Shown here piece after piece: positions 24,223-31,629 of a stretch of DNA of 42,413 bases. The notes beneath the pieces are model-generated. The model ran no database searches. It was not told the origin of the DNA and saw only the letters and a program-made list of their open reading frames with translations. The position numbers and the translations under genes are program-made. The DNA is taken from the NCBI GenBank assembly GCA_045577175.1, contig JAZNHT010000069.1, positions 1-42,413 of the forward strand, read 5' to 3'. The DNA is from SIG701 sp045577175. Its GTDB lineage: Bacteria > Bacillota > Clostridia > Oscillospirales > CAG-272. Each line of letters begins with the position of its first letter. Positions within the stretch are counted from its first letter, which is position 1.

Positions 24223-24593
24223 CGAAACAAGCCTTCCTCGACTACTGCCTCAACACATACAACACTACTTCCGACTACCCCTTCGATGAAGATTTCGAGA
24301 CCGCGGTCCTTCGTCATACCGACAACCGTAAATGGTACGCCATCGTCATGCGAGTACCCCGCCGGAAGTTCGGCTTCGACAGCGATGAGGTGATCGACGT
24401 GGTCAATCTGAAGCTGCCGACCGAGATGTTCGGTTCATTCGGGGCGGCGGACGGCGTGTATCCCGCATATCACATGAATAAACATCATTGGATCTCCGTG
24501 CTTCTCCCCGATGCGCCCGATGACGTGGTGGAGTTTCTTGTAAACGTGAGTTTCGAGGCGACGAAGGACAAGCCGAAGCGCAGAAAAACCTGA
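24219..24593 (+). CDS. MmcQ/YjbR-family protein
   Basis: A 124-aa protein of the MmcQ/YjbR (CyaY-like fold) family. It has LDYCLNTYNTTSDYPFDEDFE at the N terminus (long-helix segment), then KWYAIVMRVPRRKFG, VVNLKLPTEMFG and the late YHMNKHHWISVLL. The family is often annotated as DNA-binding but its function is not firmly known. It overlaps the deformylase homologue by 4 nt (ATGA) and is the last gene of that unit. The next gene to the right has its own promoter cassette and marks the presumed start of the mobile region. Confidence 0.85.
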   Translation: MTKQAFLDYCLNTYNTTSDYPFDEDFETAVLRHTDNRKWYAIVMRVPRRKFGFDSDEVIDVVNLKLPTEMFGSFGAADGVYPAYHMNKHHWISVLLPDAPDDVVEFLVNVSFEATKDKPKRRKT

Positions 24594-24631
24594 AGGCAAT
24601 ACCCTCTCCCGTCAATCCCCCAAATCTCACT

Positions 24632-24680
24632 GATATACTATCCTTATGAGGCCGCGAAGCAATTCGCGGCTATCTTTTTT
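24632..24680 (+). promoter_or_regulatory. Promoter-hairpin cassette A before the DUF3846 gene
   Basis: ATATACTATCCTTATGAG (18 nt; -10-like TATACT) is followed immediately by a GCCGCGAA/TTCGCGGC hairpin (24651-24670) and a T6 run, 15 nt before the ribosome site. Cassette B at 27763-27803 has the same 18-nt box (15 of 18 identical) and also a GC-rich hairpin at the same offset. A transcript starting here would meet a terminator-like hairpin at once, suggesting attenuation or a protected 5' end. Confidence 0.6.
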
Positions 24681-24694
24681 CAGTGAGGTTGTTT

Positions 24695-25063
24695 ATGAAA
24701 ACTATCCGTGTTCTTGTGGTCGCGCCCGGTGAAAAGCCGGTCGCAAGGGAAATCCCCAATACCTTGGAGAGCCTGCAAAAGGAGGTCGGCGGAGATATCG
24801 AGGTGATCTATCCATTTGATGATTCCGTGGGGATCATCTGCAACGAGGAAGGTAAGCTGCTCGGATTGCCGCTGAACCGCGCTCTGCGGACGGAGGACGG
24901 TGAGATATACGATATCATCGCCGGGACGTTTCTCGTGGTTGGACTGGGAAAGGAGGATTTTATCTTCCTCGATGACGATCAGCTCGAAAAATACACCGCG
25001 CTGTACGGCAGGGCGGAGGTGTTTTGGCGGATCGATGGACGCATCTGCGCCTTGCCTGTTTGA
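24695..25063 (+). CDS. DUF3846-family protein
   Basis: The 122-aa protein begins MKTIRVLVVAPGEKP and contains SLQKEVGGDIEVIYPFDD, then ICNEEGKLLGLPLNRAL and IAGTFLVVGL. This is the pattern of DUF3846, a family found mostly on plasmids, phages and integrative elements of Firmicutes. ATG 24695 is preferred because GTGAGGTT lies just before it; the in-frame GTG 12 nt upstream lies inside that ribosome site. Its function is unknown. It shares a regulatory cassette with the amidoligase gene, which suggests both belong to the same element. Confidence 0.82.
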   Translation: MKTIRVLVVAPGEKPVAREIPNTLESLQKEVGGDIEVIYPFDDSVGIICNEEGKLLGLPLNRALRTEDGEIYDIIAGTFLVVGLGKEDFIFLDDDQLEKYTALYGRAEVFWRIDGRICALPV

Positions 25064-25083
25064 ACGGAATCGAAAACAAAAAC

Positions 25084-25125
25084 ATCCGGCAGAGGGATTG
25101 AAAAATCCTCCTGCCGGATTTTCTG
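25084..25125 (+). terminator. Terminator after the DUF3846 gene
   Basis: ATCCGGCAG/CTGCCGGAT outer stem with AGGGATT/AATCCTC inner stem (one mismatch) and a TTTTCTG tail. The minus-strand side is A-rich too, so it can also serve the convergent XRE gene. Confidence 0.88.
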
Positions 25126-25162
25126 TTGTTCAGATCTTTCTTGTTGTAAAAACAATGATAGC

Positions 25163-25489
25163 TTACAAGCGTTTCTCCAATAAACTGTCAACAAGCAGTT
25201 CGATGATCTGCTGTTCCTTATCGGGCAGCTGTTGGACTTTTTCTGTGAGTGTTGCCGTTTCGCATGCTCCTTGAAATCCGCGCAGGATATAATCCGTGCT
25301 GATGTTCAATACAGTGCTGACTTTTATCAAATTCTCCGGTCGGATAGCCTTTTTCCCCAGTTCAAGGTTGGAGATCATCTGAACCGACACATCCATTTTC
25401 TCCGCGAGGTATTCTTGCGTGTAGTGCAGTTCCCGCCGCCGCGCATTGATTCTTGCGCCGATTTCCTGTAAAAGTTTCTCATCTCCCAT
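25163..25489 (-). CDS. XRE-family helix-turn-helix repressor
   Basis: The 108-aa protein has a Cro/CI-type helix-turn-helix over residues 8-62 (IGARINARRRELHYTQEYLA, then EKMDVSVQMISNLELGKKAI and LIKVSTVLNISTDYILRG). An acidic helical tail (PDKEQQIIELLVDSLLEKRL) follows, probably for dimerisation. It is divergent from the small Cys-rich gene. Its upstream region holds a perfect 12-bp inverted repeat flanking A/T-rich -10 boxes, consistent with autorepression and control of the divergent unit. It is the likely maintenance regulator of the mobile region. Confidence 0.88.
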   Translation of the reverse strand: MGDEKLLQEIGARINARRRELHYTQEYLAEKMDVSVQMISNLELGKKAIRPENLIKVSTVLNISTDYILRGFQGACETATLTEKVQQLPDKEQQIIELLVDSLLEKRL

Positions 25490-25509
25490 GTTTCACACCA
25501 TCACTTTTG

Positions 25510-25548
25510 TTGAATCTATAGTTATAATTATATACTCTATAGATTCAA
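25510..25548. promoter_or_regulatory. Probable XRE operator: 12-bp inverted repeat around the -10 region
   Basis: TTGAATCTATAG (25510-25521) and its exact reverse complement CTATAGATTCAA (25537-25548) flank TTATAATTATATACT, which contains -10-like boxes on both strands. The place and symmetry fit a repressor operator next to the XRE gene. Confidence 0.72.
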
Positions 25549-25566
25549 TGAATAATATTCCATGGG

Positions 25567-25595
25567 TTGACTTTTATCGCCTATGGGTGTATAAT
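25567..25595 (+). promoter_or_regulatory. Promoter of the small Cys-rich gene
   Basis: TTGACT (25567-25572), a 17-nt spacer and TATAAT (25590-25595). It starts 18 nt past the XRE operator. Confidence 0.82.
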
Positions 25596-25661
25596 TGTGT
25601 GTGTGCGTGAAAAAAACGGGATAAGACATTCGGAAAATATTAACAAAAAAGGAGGACTGCT

Positions 25662-25871
25662 ATGTGGACTGCAACCAAAAATGAAAAATGTTGCGCTACC
25701 TGCGCAAATTGGGGAGGAGGGAGATCGGTTACATATGCACACACGGTCGAGACTGACGATCCGGGTGAATACGGAAAGTGCTATGCAGGCGTATTCTCCG
25801 GATGCAGCAGCGGACAGCGTGCTTGTGACGGCAGAAATTGTGCAAAATACCAGAAGTGGAGTGCTCTTTAA
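25662..25871 (+). CDS. Small cysteine-rich protein
   Basis: The 69-aa protein has seven cysteines in pairs or clusters (KCCATC, GKC, SGC, RAC, RNC) and several aromatic/Gly-rich turns (CANWGGGRSVTYAHT, GKCYAGVFSGC). It has no signal peptide, so the cysteines probably bind metal in the cytoplasm. An optimal AAAGGAGG precedes the ATG and a consensus promoter precedes that, so it is a real, well-expressed gene. I do not recognise a named family. The C-x2-C-x2-W start with a late C-x4-W resembles small zinc-finger-like proteins of Firmicutes mobile DNA. Confidence 0.8.
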   Translation: MWTATKNEKCCATCANWGGGRSVTYAHTVETDDPGEYGKCYAGVFSGCSSGQRACDGRNCAKYQKWSAL

Positions 25872-25950
25872 TCACCTTGCATTGCTCGGGGTTAAACAGC
25901 AGACAGATCACAAATCATTTTGAAAGATGAAAAGGAGTACAGACAGAACT

Positions 25951-27717
25951 ATGGCAGACTACAAAGTACTTAAGGATTTTGAATTCAAGGATCTCGGCGG
26001 CGGTGAGTGGGAGCTCTCGAAATACGTCGGTTTCGATGAGAGCGATGTGGAGATTCCCGCACAGATCGAGGAGAAGAAAATTGTATCGATTGGTGAAAAG
26101 GTTTTCTTTGAAAACAACTATCTGAAAAACGTTCGCATTGCGGCGGGAATCCGGCATATCGGAGCGAATGCTTTTTATCACTGTGAGTCATTGGAAACCG
26201 TTTCAATTTCTGATGGGTTGGAAGCGATCGGGAATTATGCTTTTTCAAGATGTGAGGCGTTGAAAAGTATTCTTCTTCCCGGTACGCTGCAAACGATAGG
26301 GGAATATGCTTTCAGTGAGACTGCCATCAAGGAATTGATAATTCCTTCTTCCGTTACGGAGATCGGTGAGCATATGTGTGCGGAGAGTCAACTTAATAAA
26401 GTTGTTCTTTCTGAACAGCTGACGGAAATACCGGAGGGAGCATTTTTTAACTGCAAGCATATGACCGCAGTGGAGCTTCCTGAAAATATCAAACGAATTG
26501 GTGACAATGCCTTTGCTCTTTGCCAATACATACCACTTTTGGAACTGCCTGACGGATTGGAGAGCATTGGCACGGAAGCATTTTACGGCACTTACCAGAA
26601 AAGCAGCGGATCCTCGTCTGTTTCCGTTGTATGCCTTTCTGTCCCCAAAAGTGTAAAACGAATCGGTGAAAAAGCCTTTGCCGCCTGTGGAATTACCTCT
26701 ATAGCCTTTATGCCGGGATGCGAAGCGAAGCTTGAGGATGGTGCTTTGGGCGGCAATCCTGTCCAGAACCTGTATATACCTGCGTCTGTGAAAAAAATAG
26801 GAAGAATCTTCAAATCATTTTCTTTTACCTTTTATAAAACGGATAAGGTCAATGAAAAAGGGGAAAAAATATATGACGCATGGGGCGATACCGTGGAGGA
26901 AACCGTCAGTGTGACCGGAGAAACGGATCAAATTCCGGAAGGCATGACAATGTTTTGTGAACCGGGCTCGGCTGCTTTTCGTTTCGCCAGGGAAAACAGT
27001 GTAAAATGTGCCGAGTATGAAAGCAATCTGCCCCGGTTTACAGAGGCTTTTCAGAAGCAGTTGGAAGAAGAGAAAAAGGATCGGGTAGAATTTGAGCGAA
27101 ACCGTGAGAAAGCAAAACAAAGAAAAGCCGTTTGCGCGGAAGACTACACGCGTGAGGAGTGCCTGTACGCAGAGGATGTGGATCAGAAAGCCAAAGAGTT
27201 TGTTGTTCCTGCACGGATCAAAGTGATCAAGAAAGATGCTTTCTCCGGCGGAAAGTGTTCCTGTGAGAAGGTTACGTTTGAAAAGGGCAGTCAACTCGTT
27301 TATATCGAGGATAAAGCATTTATTGGAAACCGCGAGCTGAATAAGATCCATTTTCCCGCAAGCCTTCGAAAGATTGGCAGACAAGCTTTTGACAACTGCG
27401 TCTATCTTAGCGAGATCAAATTTGCTCCGGGATGTCAGCTTGAGATCATTGAAGCCCTGGCGTTTAACAATATCGCTAACCTGTATTGTAATACGATCGT
27501 TCTCCCTTCCGGCGTAAAATATATCGGATGGCGTGCTTTTTATGGCGGTCACAGTAAGAAAATCAAGGTTCCTCACGGATGTGAGGTGGACGGAGAGGCA
27601 TTTGATGCGGAATACGATTCCAATAAATCGAAGGTTATCTGGACAAAGGGAGCAAGCGGAGAGGGAGACTCTATTGTACAAAAGATCGCCGATTTCTTTA
27701 GTAAATTCAAAAAATAA
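25951..27717 (+). CDS. BspA-type leucine-rich repeat protein without signal peptide
   Basis: A 588-aa protein from ATG 25951. Two blocks of LRR_5 repeats of about 23 residues (pattern I..IG..AF..C..L..V.LP..L) occupy roughly residues 40-290 and 420-560. They are separated by a charged, helical linker (EEEKKDRVEFERNREKAKQR). It ends in an amphipathic helix (IVQKIADFFSKFKK). There is no signal peptide or anchor, unlike most BspA proteins, so it is probably intracellular. The start could instead be ATG 25927 (eight codons longer); GGAG lies between the two, rather far from 25951. Probably co-transcribed with the Cys-rich gene. Confidence 0.82.
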   Translation: MADYKVLKDFEFKDLGGGEWELSKYVGFDESDVEIPAQIEEKKIVSIGEKVFFENNYLKNVRIAAGIRHIGANAFYHCESLETVSISDGLEAIGNYAFSRCEALKSILLPGTLQTIGEYAFSETAIKELIIPSSVTEIGEHMCAESQLNKVVLSEQLTEIPEGAFFNCKHMTAVELPENIKRIGDNAFALCQYIPLLELPDGLESIGTEAFYGTYQKSSGSSSVSVVCLSVPKSVKRIGEKAFAACGITSIAFMPGCEAKLEDGALGGNPVQNLYIPASVKKIGRIFKSFSFTFYKTDKVNEKGEKIYDAWGDTVEETVSVTGETDQIPEGMTMFCEPGSAAFRFARENSVKCAEYESNLPRFTEAFQKQLEEEKKDRVEFERNREKAKQRKAVCAEDYTREECLYAEDVDQKAKEFVVPARIKVIKKDAFSGGKCSCEKVTFEKGSQLVYIEDKAFIGNRELNKIHFPASLRKIGRQAFDNCVYLSEIKFAPGCQLEIIEALAFNNIANLYCNTIVLPSGVKYIGWRAFYGGHSKKIKVPHGCEVDGEAFDAEYDSNKSKVIWTKGASGEGDSIVQKIADFFSKFKK

Positions 27718-27762
27718 GGTTACTTTCGGCAATTCTCCCCCGCAAAACCCCGTTATTTCAAC

Positions 27763-27803
27763 CACATATTATCCTCATGAGCCCCGGGCGACGCACCCGG
27801 GGC
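27763..27803 (+). promoter_or_regulatory. Promoter-hairpin cassette B before the amidoligase gene
   Basis: ACATATTATCCTCATGAG, then a perfect GCCCCGGG/CCCGGGGC hairpin (27781-27803), then a short A/T-rich spacer and the ribosome site. It matches cassette A in the 18-nt box (15 of 18) and in the position of the hairpin, although the hairpin sequences are unrelated and B lacks the T-run. Confidence 0.6.
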
Positions 27804-27826
27804 AAATTTATTTCATGGAGGATTTT

Positions 27827-28915
27827 ATGTCTGAGAACACCTGTCGCCATTGCGGCCAAGAAGTCATCCCCGATCAGCTCTGCGAGTTGAACGGGGACTT
27901 TTTCTGTCCCGAGTGCTATGAGGCACTCACCGTCATCTGCGCCTGCTGCGGAGAGCGCATCTTCCGCACGGATAACGCAGGGAGCCGATCTACACCACTG
28001 TGCGCGTCCTGCCGTGATCTGGAGTATACCACGTGCACCCGATGCGGTCAACTCATCCACAACGATGACGCCTGCTATTTCGGTATGCACGATGACGATC
28101 CGTACTGCGAATCTTGTATGGATGCCATGGAGGATCACCCGATCCATAATTACAACTACAAGCCGCAGGCGGGTTTCTATGGAGAGGGATCGCGGTACTT
28201 CGGCGTGGAGCTCGAGATCGACGAGGCAGGAGAATCCGACGCAAACGCCCGGGAGATCCTGTCGGTCGCCAATGAAGTGAGACAGCACATCTACTGCAAG
28301 CATGACGGCTCGCTGAACGACGGATTCGAGATCGTCACCCACCCGATGACGGCGGCGTATCACCGCGATAGTATGCCGTGGACGCGCGTGCTGGAGAGGG
28401 CACGTTCGCTTGGGTATTATTCCCACCAGGCGAGCACGTGCGGTCTACATATCCATGTGAACCGTTCCTCCTTCGGTGAGAACGAAGACGAGGTCATCGC
28501 CCGCATCCTCTATTTCGTGGAGCGGCACTGGAACGAGCTTCTGCAGTTCTCCCGACGTACACGGAGCCAGCTCGATCGGTGGGCGGCACGGTACGGATAC
28601 AAGGATCATCCAACGGAGCTGATGGAGCACGTCAAAAAGGGAGGTGCAGGTCGCTACACCTGTGTGAATCTTATGAATGACGATACCGTGGAGTTCCGTA
28701 TCTTCCGCGGTACGCTCAAGTACAACACACTCATCGCTACGATCCAATTGGTCAACCGCATCTGCGATCTCGCCGTATGTCTCAGCGATGAAGAGATCCG
28801 CAGTCTCACATGGTCTCAGTTTGTGTCATCGGTCAAGGAGGACGAGCTTATCCGCTATCTGAAGGAGCGCCGCCTTTACGTCAGCGAGCCTGTGAACGGG
28901 GAGGAGGAAATCTGA
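27827..28915 (+). CDS. Amidoligase-family protein with N-terminal zinc ribbons
   Basis: The 362-aa protein. The first 115 residues hold several CxxC knuckles (CRHCGQ, CPEC, CACCGE, CASC, CTRCGQ, CESC), a multi-zinc-ribbon module. From about residue 125 it shows amidoligase (carboxylate-amine ligase, glutamine-synthetase-like fold) motifs: RYFGVELEID, CKHDGSLNDGFEIVTHP, TCGLHIHVNRSSFG and TVEFRIFRGTL. The family is predicted to form amide or isopeptide bonds with ATP. GGAGG stands 6 nt before the ATG. Its stop overlaps the start of a class II glutamine amidotransferase (TGATG), so the two are coupled. That fits ammonia supply to an amide-forming ligase; the target is unknown. Confidence 0.85.
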   Translation: MSENTCRHCGQEVIPDQLCELNGDFFCPECYEALTVICACCGERIFRTDNAGSRSTPLCASCRDLEYTTCTRCGQLIHNDDACYFGMHDDDPYCESCMDAMEDHPIHNYNYKPQAGFYGEGSRYFGVELEIDEAGESDANAREILSVANEVRQHIYCKHDGSLNDGFEIVTHPMTAAYHRDSMPWTRVLERARSLGYYSHQASTCGLHIHVNRSSFGENEDEVIARILYFVERHWNELLQFSRRTRSQLDRWAARYGYKDHPTELMEHVKKGGAGRYTCVNLMNDDTVEFRIFRGTLKYNTLIATIQLVNRICDLAVCLSDEEIRSLTWSQFVSSVKEDELIRYLKERRLYVSEPVNGEEEI

Positions 28916-29832
28916 TGTGCTGTTTATTCGGAATCATGGATTACAACAACTCCCTCTCCATCGGCAAGCGTGTACGTGTCCTCAACGTCCTCGCCCGTGC
29001 TTGCGAGGATCGCGGTACGGATGCCACGGGCATCGCCTACCACGACGGACAAAGGCTGTGCATCTACAAACGCCCTCTCCCTGCGCATAAGATGCATTTC
29101 CACTTGCCGCCGAAAGCGAATGTTATCATGGGGCACACGCGGATGACAACGCAAGGAGACGAGCGATTCAATCAGAACAACCATCCGTTCCTCGGCTGTG
29201 CGGGTGGAGAGCGATTTGCTCTTGCCCATAACGGTGTCCTTCGCAACGATCGGGAGCTGAAGCGCGCCCACAATCTGCCGTCCACATCGATTGAGACAGA
29301 CAGCTATGCGGCGGTGCAGCTGATTGAGAATCTCGGTGAACTCACTCCCGACAGCCTATCCCTCATGGCGGAGGCGGTGGAGGGGAGCTTTACGTTTACC
29401 GTGATGGACAGCCGCCGCGGTATCTACATCGTGAAAGGGAACAACCCGCTGTGTCTGTATTACTGGGCGGAGCTCGGACTGTACGTCTATGCCTCCACGG
29501 AGACGAGCCTCAAAAAGGCGCTTGTGCAGATTCCGTTCCTGTCGACCAATGCGGAATCCGTGCCGATCGAGATGGGCGATATCCTCCACATCACGGCGGA
29601 CGGCAAGCGCACGTACAGCCGCTTCAACTGCGAGCATCTTCTGTGGGCAGAGTATTCGTCGCTATACCGCTATCCCGAGATTCCATACACCACGACGGAC
29701 ACGTCTTATGCCGAAACCCTGCGCTCGGTTGCGTATTTGTTCGGATTCTCCGCGAAGGAGGTCGATCGGATGCTTGCTGACGGCATGTCCCCCGAGGAGA
29801 TCGAGGAGATGTACTACTGCGGGGCGTGGTGA
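28915..29832 (+). CDS. Class II glutamine amidotransferase
   Basis: The 305-aa Ntn-hydrolase-type glutaminase. The N terminus MCCLFGIMDY supplies Cys2 as the catalytic nucleophile after Met removal. The class II signature residues follow: GHTRMTTQGDERFNQNNHPF near residue 78, LAHNGVLRN near 104, and ETDSYAAVQL near 125. No synthetase or isomerase domain is attached. The start overlaps the amidoligase stop, so this subunit probably hydrolyses glutamine and passes ammonia to the amidoligase or edits its product. The C terminus (YAETLRSVAYLFGFSAKEVD, then a short helical end) is a small extra helical piece. Confidence 0.88.
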   Translation: MCCLFGIMDYNNSLSIGKRVRVLNVLARACEDRGTDATGIAYHDGQRLCIYKRPLPAHKMHFHLPPKANVIMGHTRMTTQGDERFNQNNHPFLGCAGGERFALAHNGVLRNDRELKRAHNLPSTSIETDSYAAVQLIENLGELTPDSLSLMAEAVEGSFTFTVMDSRRGIYIVKGNNPLCLYYWAELGLYVYASTETSLKKALVQIPFLSTNAESVPIEMGDILHITADGKRTYSRFNCEHLLWAEYSSLYRYPEIPYTTTDTSYAETLRSVAYLFGFSAKEVDRMLADGMSPEEIEEMYYCGAW

Positions 29833-29863
29833 GGCATCTGACACAGAGAAATGTATGGTTTAA

Positions 29864-30024
29864 CCGCCTGATTGCCGCAAATTCGCGGTAATTGGGCGGC
29901 TGTGTCGGATGTGTCAGTGTGAGGAGAATTTCTTTTTTAGGGTGTACAGAAGGCGGTGTCCGTGTTATAATTATTAAAACACGGTGCGTATACGGAAGAT
30001 ATACGTGACACTGACACAATTGAC
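29864..30024 (+). promoter_or_regulatory. Regulatory region before the AT-rich gene: hairpin, promoter, TGACAC repeats
   Basis: An imperfect hairpin CCGCC...GGCGG (29864-29899) can end the amidoligase transcript. TGTACA (29943-29948), a 17-nt spacer and TATAAT (29966-29971) give a promoter. It is flanked by GTGTCAGTGT (29911-29920) and its exact reverse complement ACACTGACAC (30008-30017), with another TTGACAC just after. The layout suggests a repressor bound on both sides of the promoter, with one site over the 5' leader. Confidence 0.65.
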
Positions 30025-30039
30025 ACGGAGGGGAACATA

Positions 30040-31371
30040 GTGGGAAACAATACAGATATCGGAGTAAAGGTGCAGAAGTTCTATTTTGATGATAAAAAGC
30101 AGTTTCTGCGGGACTTGGAACATGGCATCCTGAAAGGAATTTATGAGAATAACAAAATCGCAAAAAAAGAAACGGTAAATAAACTATATGAAACCGTGGA
30201 CGAAAGCAAAAATTCCGGGGTGGAAAAGATCAAGTGTGCGGCGAAAGTAGCTGTGAGCATGATTTTTAATCAGGAATATTTTAGCAAAGATTTTGACAAA
30301 GATTTTTTGAATTGGTTAATTGAGCGAATGACGAATTGGGTTGTGGCGGAGTACCTGCATAGGTGGTTGAACCTGGATTCATCGGCCGTGATGACTCTGC
30401 CGGATTATTATAGAGATATGATTGCCGAGCGTCAGGAAAAAGGTTCATCAGATCAGGTGAGACCTTTCCGGAGAAGAATTGCGAAAAGTGCTAGATATGA
30501 TGAATATGCTCGTACCCAGTTTGTTAGCGGAACGGACATTAAACTGCCGCAGAAAAGGACGGCGTCGGAAAAACGGGAACGCGGAAAGAAGTATTCATAT
30601 GCGGTGTTGACAAAAAACTGTTTTGTGTGGAGTTCTTTGGGACAGTTTTGGAAATTGCTGTTTCAGGGAAAGGATTTCTTTCATGTGAGAACAAACAAAG
30701 AATCTGTCGCGGATTTGGAACAGGCATACGAGGAGTATGAGATGTTACGAAAAAAACTGTTGGAGTTTTCGACGTCAGAAGGCAAGCGCTACGTAAAAAA
30801 TTACGTGTGGGGGTGCATGTGTGTTCGTGATTTTGAATGTACACATAGATTGTTGTATTATGCCAGAATCGCCAAATATATGGTTGAAAATCATATAGAG
30901 AAAATTCCTGAAGGCGTGAATTTATTGACAATCTATTGTGCGAGGGGAATGCCGAGAGAGAACGCTGCCCCCATATTCTTCACAACAAATCTGCTTTTGA
31001 ATCAGGAGGAGATCATTCAAAAAGCGTTCAGTGGGAGCGCGGAAGCGGAAGAGAATGTGTTGGTTTGCATTCATGTAGCTTGTACGTGTGCTTTGAATAT
31101 GGTTGTTGAGGCGTATCCTCCTGCTGAGCAGCCGAATTGGAACGATACTGTTTTTTATGAAGCTAGAGATTTTTATGAAAAAGATTATGGAATGAACGTG
31201 TTTTTGAAAATGCTGAAAAACGATTGGAAACAGGAAGGGCGGGACGGAGAAGAAGAGAAAATTAAAGGAATGCAAGTGTTAAAAAAAATACGTGAAATTT
31301 ATTATAATAATTCTTATATAGATCCCGATATGGTGTACACTATACGGAAAATAACAGGATGTTTCACATAA
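30040..31371 (+). CDS. Unrecognised AT-rich gene, 443 aa
   Basis: I do not recognise a family. The protein is soluble-looking, rich in Lys, Glu and aromatic residues, with no signal peptide or transmembrane segment. Helical stretches such as NWLIERMTNWVVAEYLHRWL and a basic patch (PFRRRIAKSARYDEYARTQF) stand out. Several Cys occur in the middle (WGCMCVRDFECTHR) and near the end (VCIHVACTCALN). The start is GTG 30040 with ACGGAGGGG in front. Base composition is visibly more AT-rich than both neighbours, suggesting separate acquisition. It is monocistronic, with its own promoter flanked by inverted TGACAC sites and its own terminator, as expected for cargo such as a defence or toxin gene. Confidence 0.75.
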   Translation: MGNNTDIGVKVQKFYFDDKKQFLRDLEHGILKGIYENNKIAKKETVNKLYETVDESKNSGVEKIKCAAKVAVSMIFNQEYFSKDFDKDFLNWLIERMTNWVVAEYLHRWLNLDSSAVMTLPDYYRDMIAERQEKGSSDQVRPFRRRIAKSARYDEYARTQFVSGTDIKLPQKRTASEKRERGKKYSYAVLTKNCFVWSSLGQFWKLLFQGKDFFHVRTNKESVADLEQAYEEYEMLRKKLLEFSTSEGKRYVKNYVWGCMCVRDFECTHRLLYYARIAKYMVENHIEKIPEGVNLLTIYCARGMPRENAAPIFFTTNLLLNQEEIIQKAFSGSAEAEENVLVCIHVACTCALNMVVEAYPPAEQPNWNDTVFYEARDFYEKDYGMNVFLKMLKNDWKQEGRDGEEEKIKGMQVLKKIREIYYNNSYIDPDMVYTIRKITGCFT

Positions 31372-31378
31372 ACAGAAG

Positions 31379-31413
31379 AAAGCGACATGGCTGAAAACCA
31401 TGTCGCTTTTTCT
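31379..31413 (+). terminator. Terminator of the AT-rich gene
   Basis: A perfect 12-bp stem AAAGCGACATGG/CCATGTCGCTTT with CTGAAAA loop, running into T5 and TCT. Confidence 0.9.
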
Positions 31414-31528
31414 ATGGAAAGTATCAAAACAGAAAATTTGTTTTGCTTTGGAGGAGTTTTGTTGCTGATAAATAGCCTGTCTGCGTTATTGATAATAGGT
31501 GATGTGGATGGACGCGATTTTTTTGTCC

Positions 31529-31556
31529 TTTAGAGAACTTTTTAATGTGGTAAAAT
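31529..31556 (+). promoter_or_regulatory. Possible promoter of the primase gene
   Basis: TTTAGA, a 16-nt spacer and TAAAAT, about 70 nt before the primase start. The rest of the 31,414-31,629 gap shows only A/T-rich sequence and an AAAGGAGG-like stretch at 31,573 that does not lead to an ORF. Confidence 0.4.
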
Positions 31557-31629
31557 GATATTGCCCCCGAAAAAGGAGGTCTCAAGCGCTTAGAGAAAAA
31601 CACAAAAATATATAACGAGGAAAAAATCT

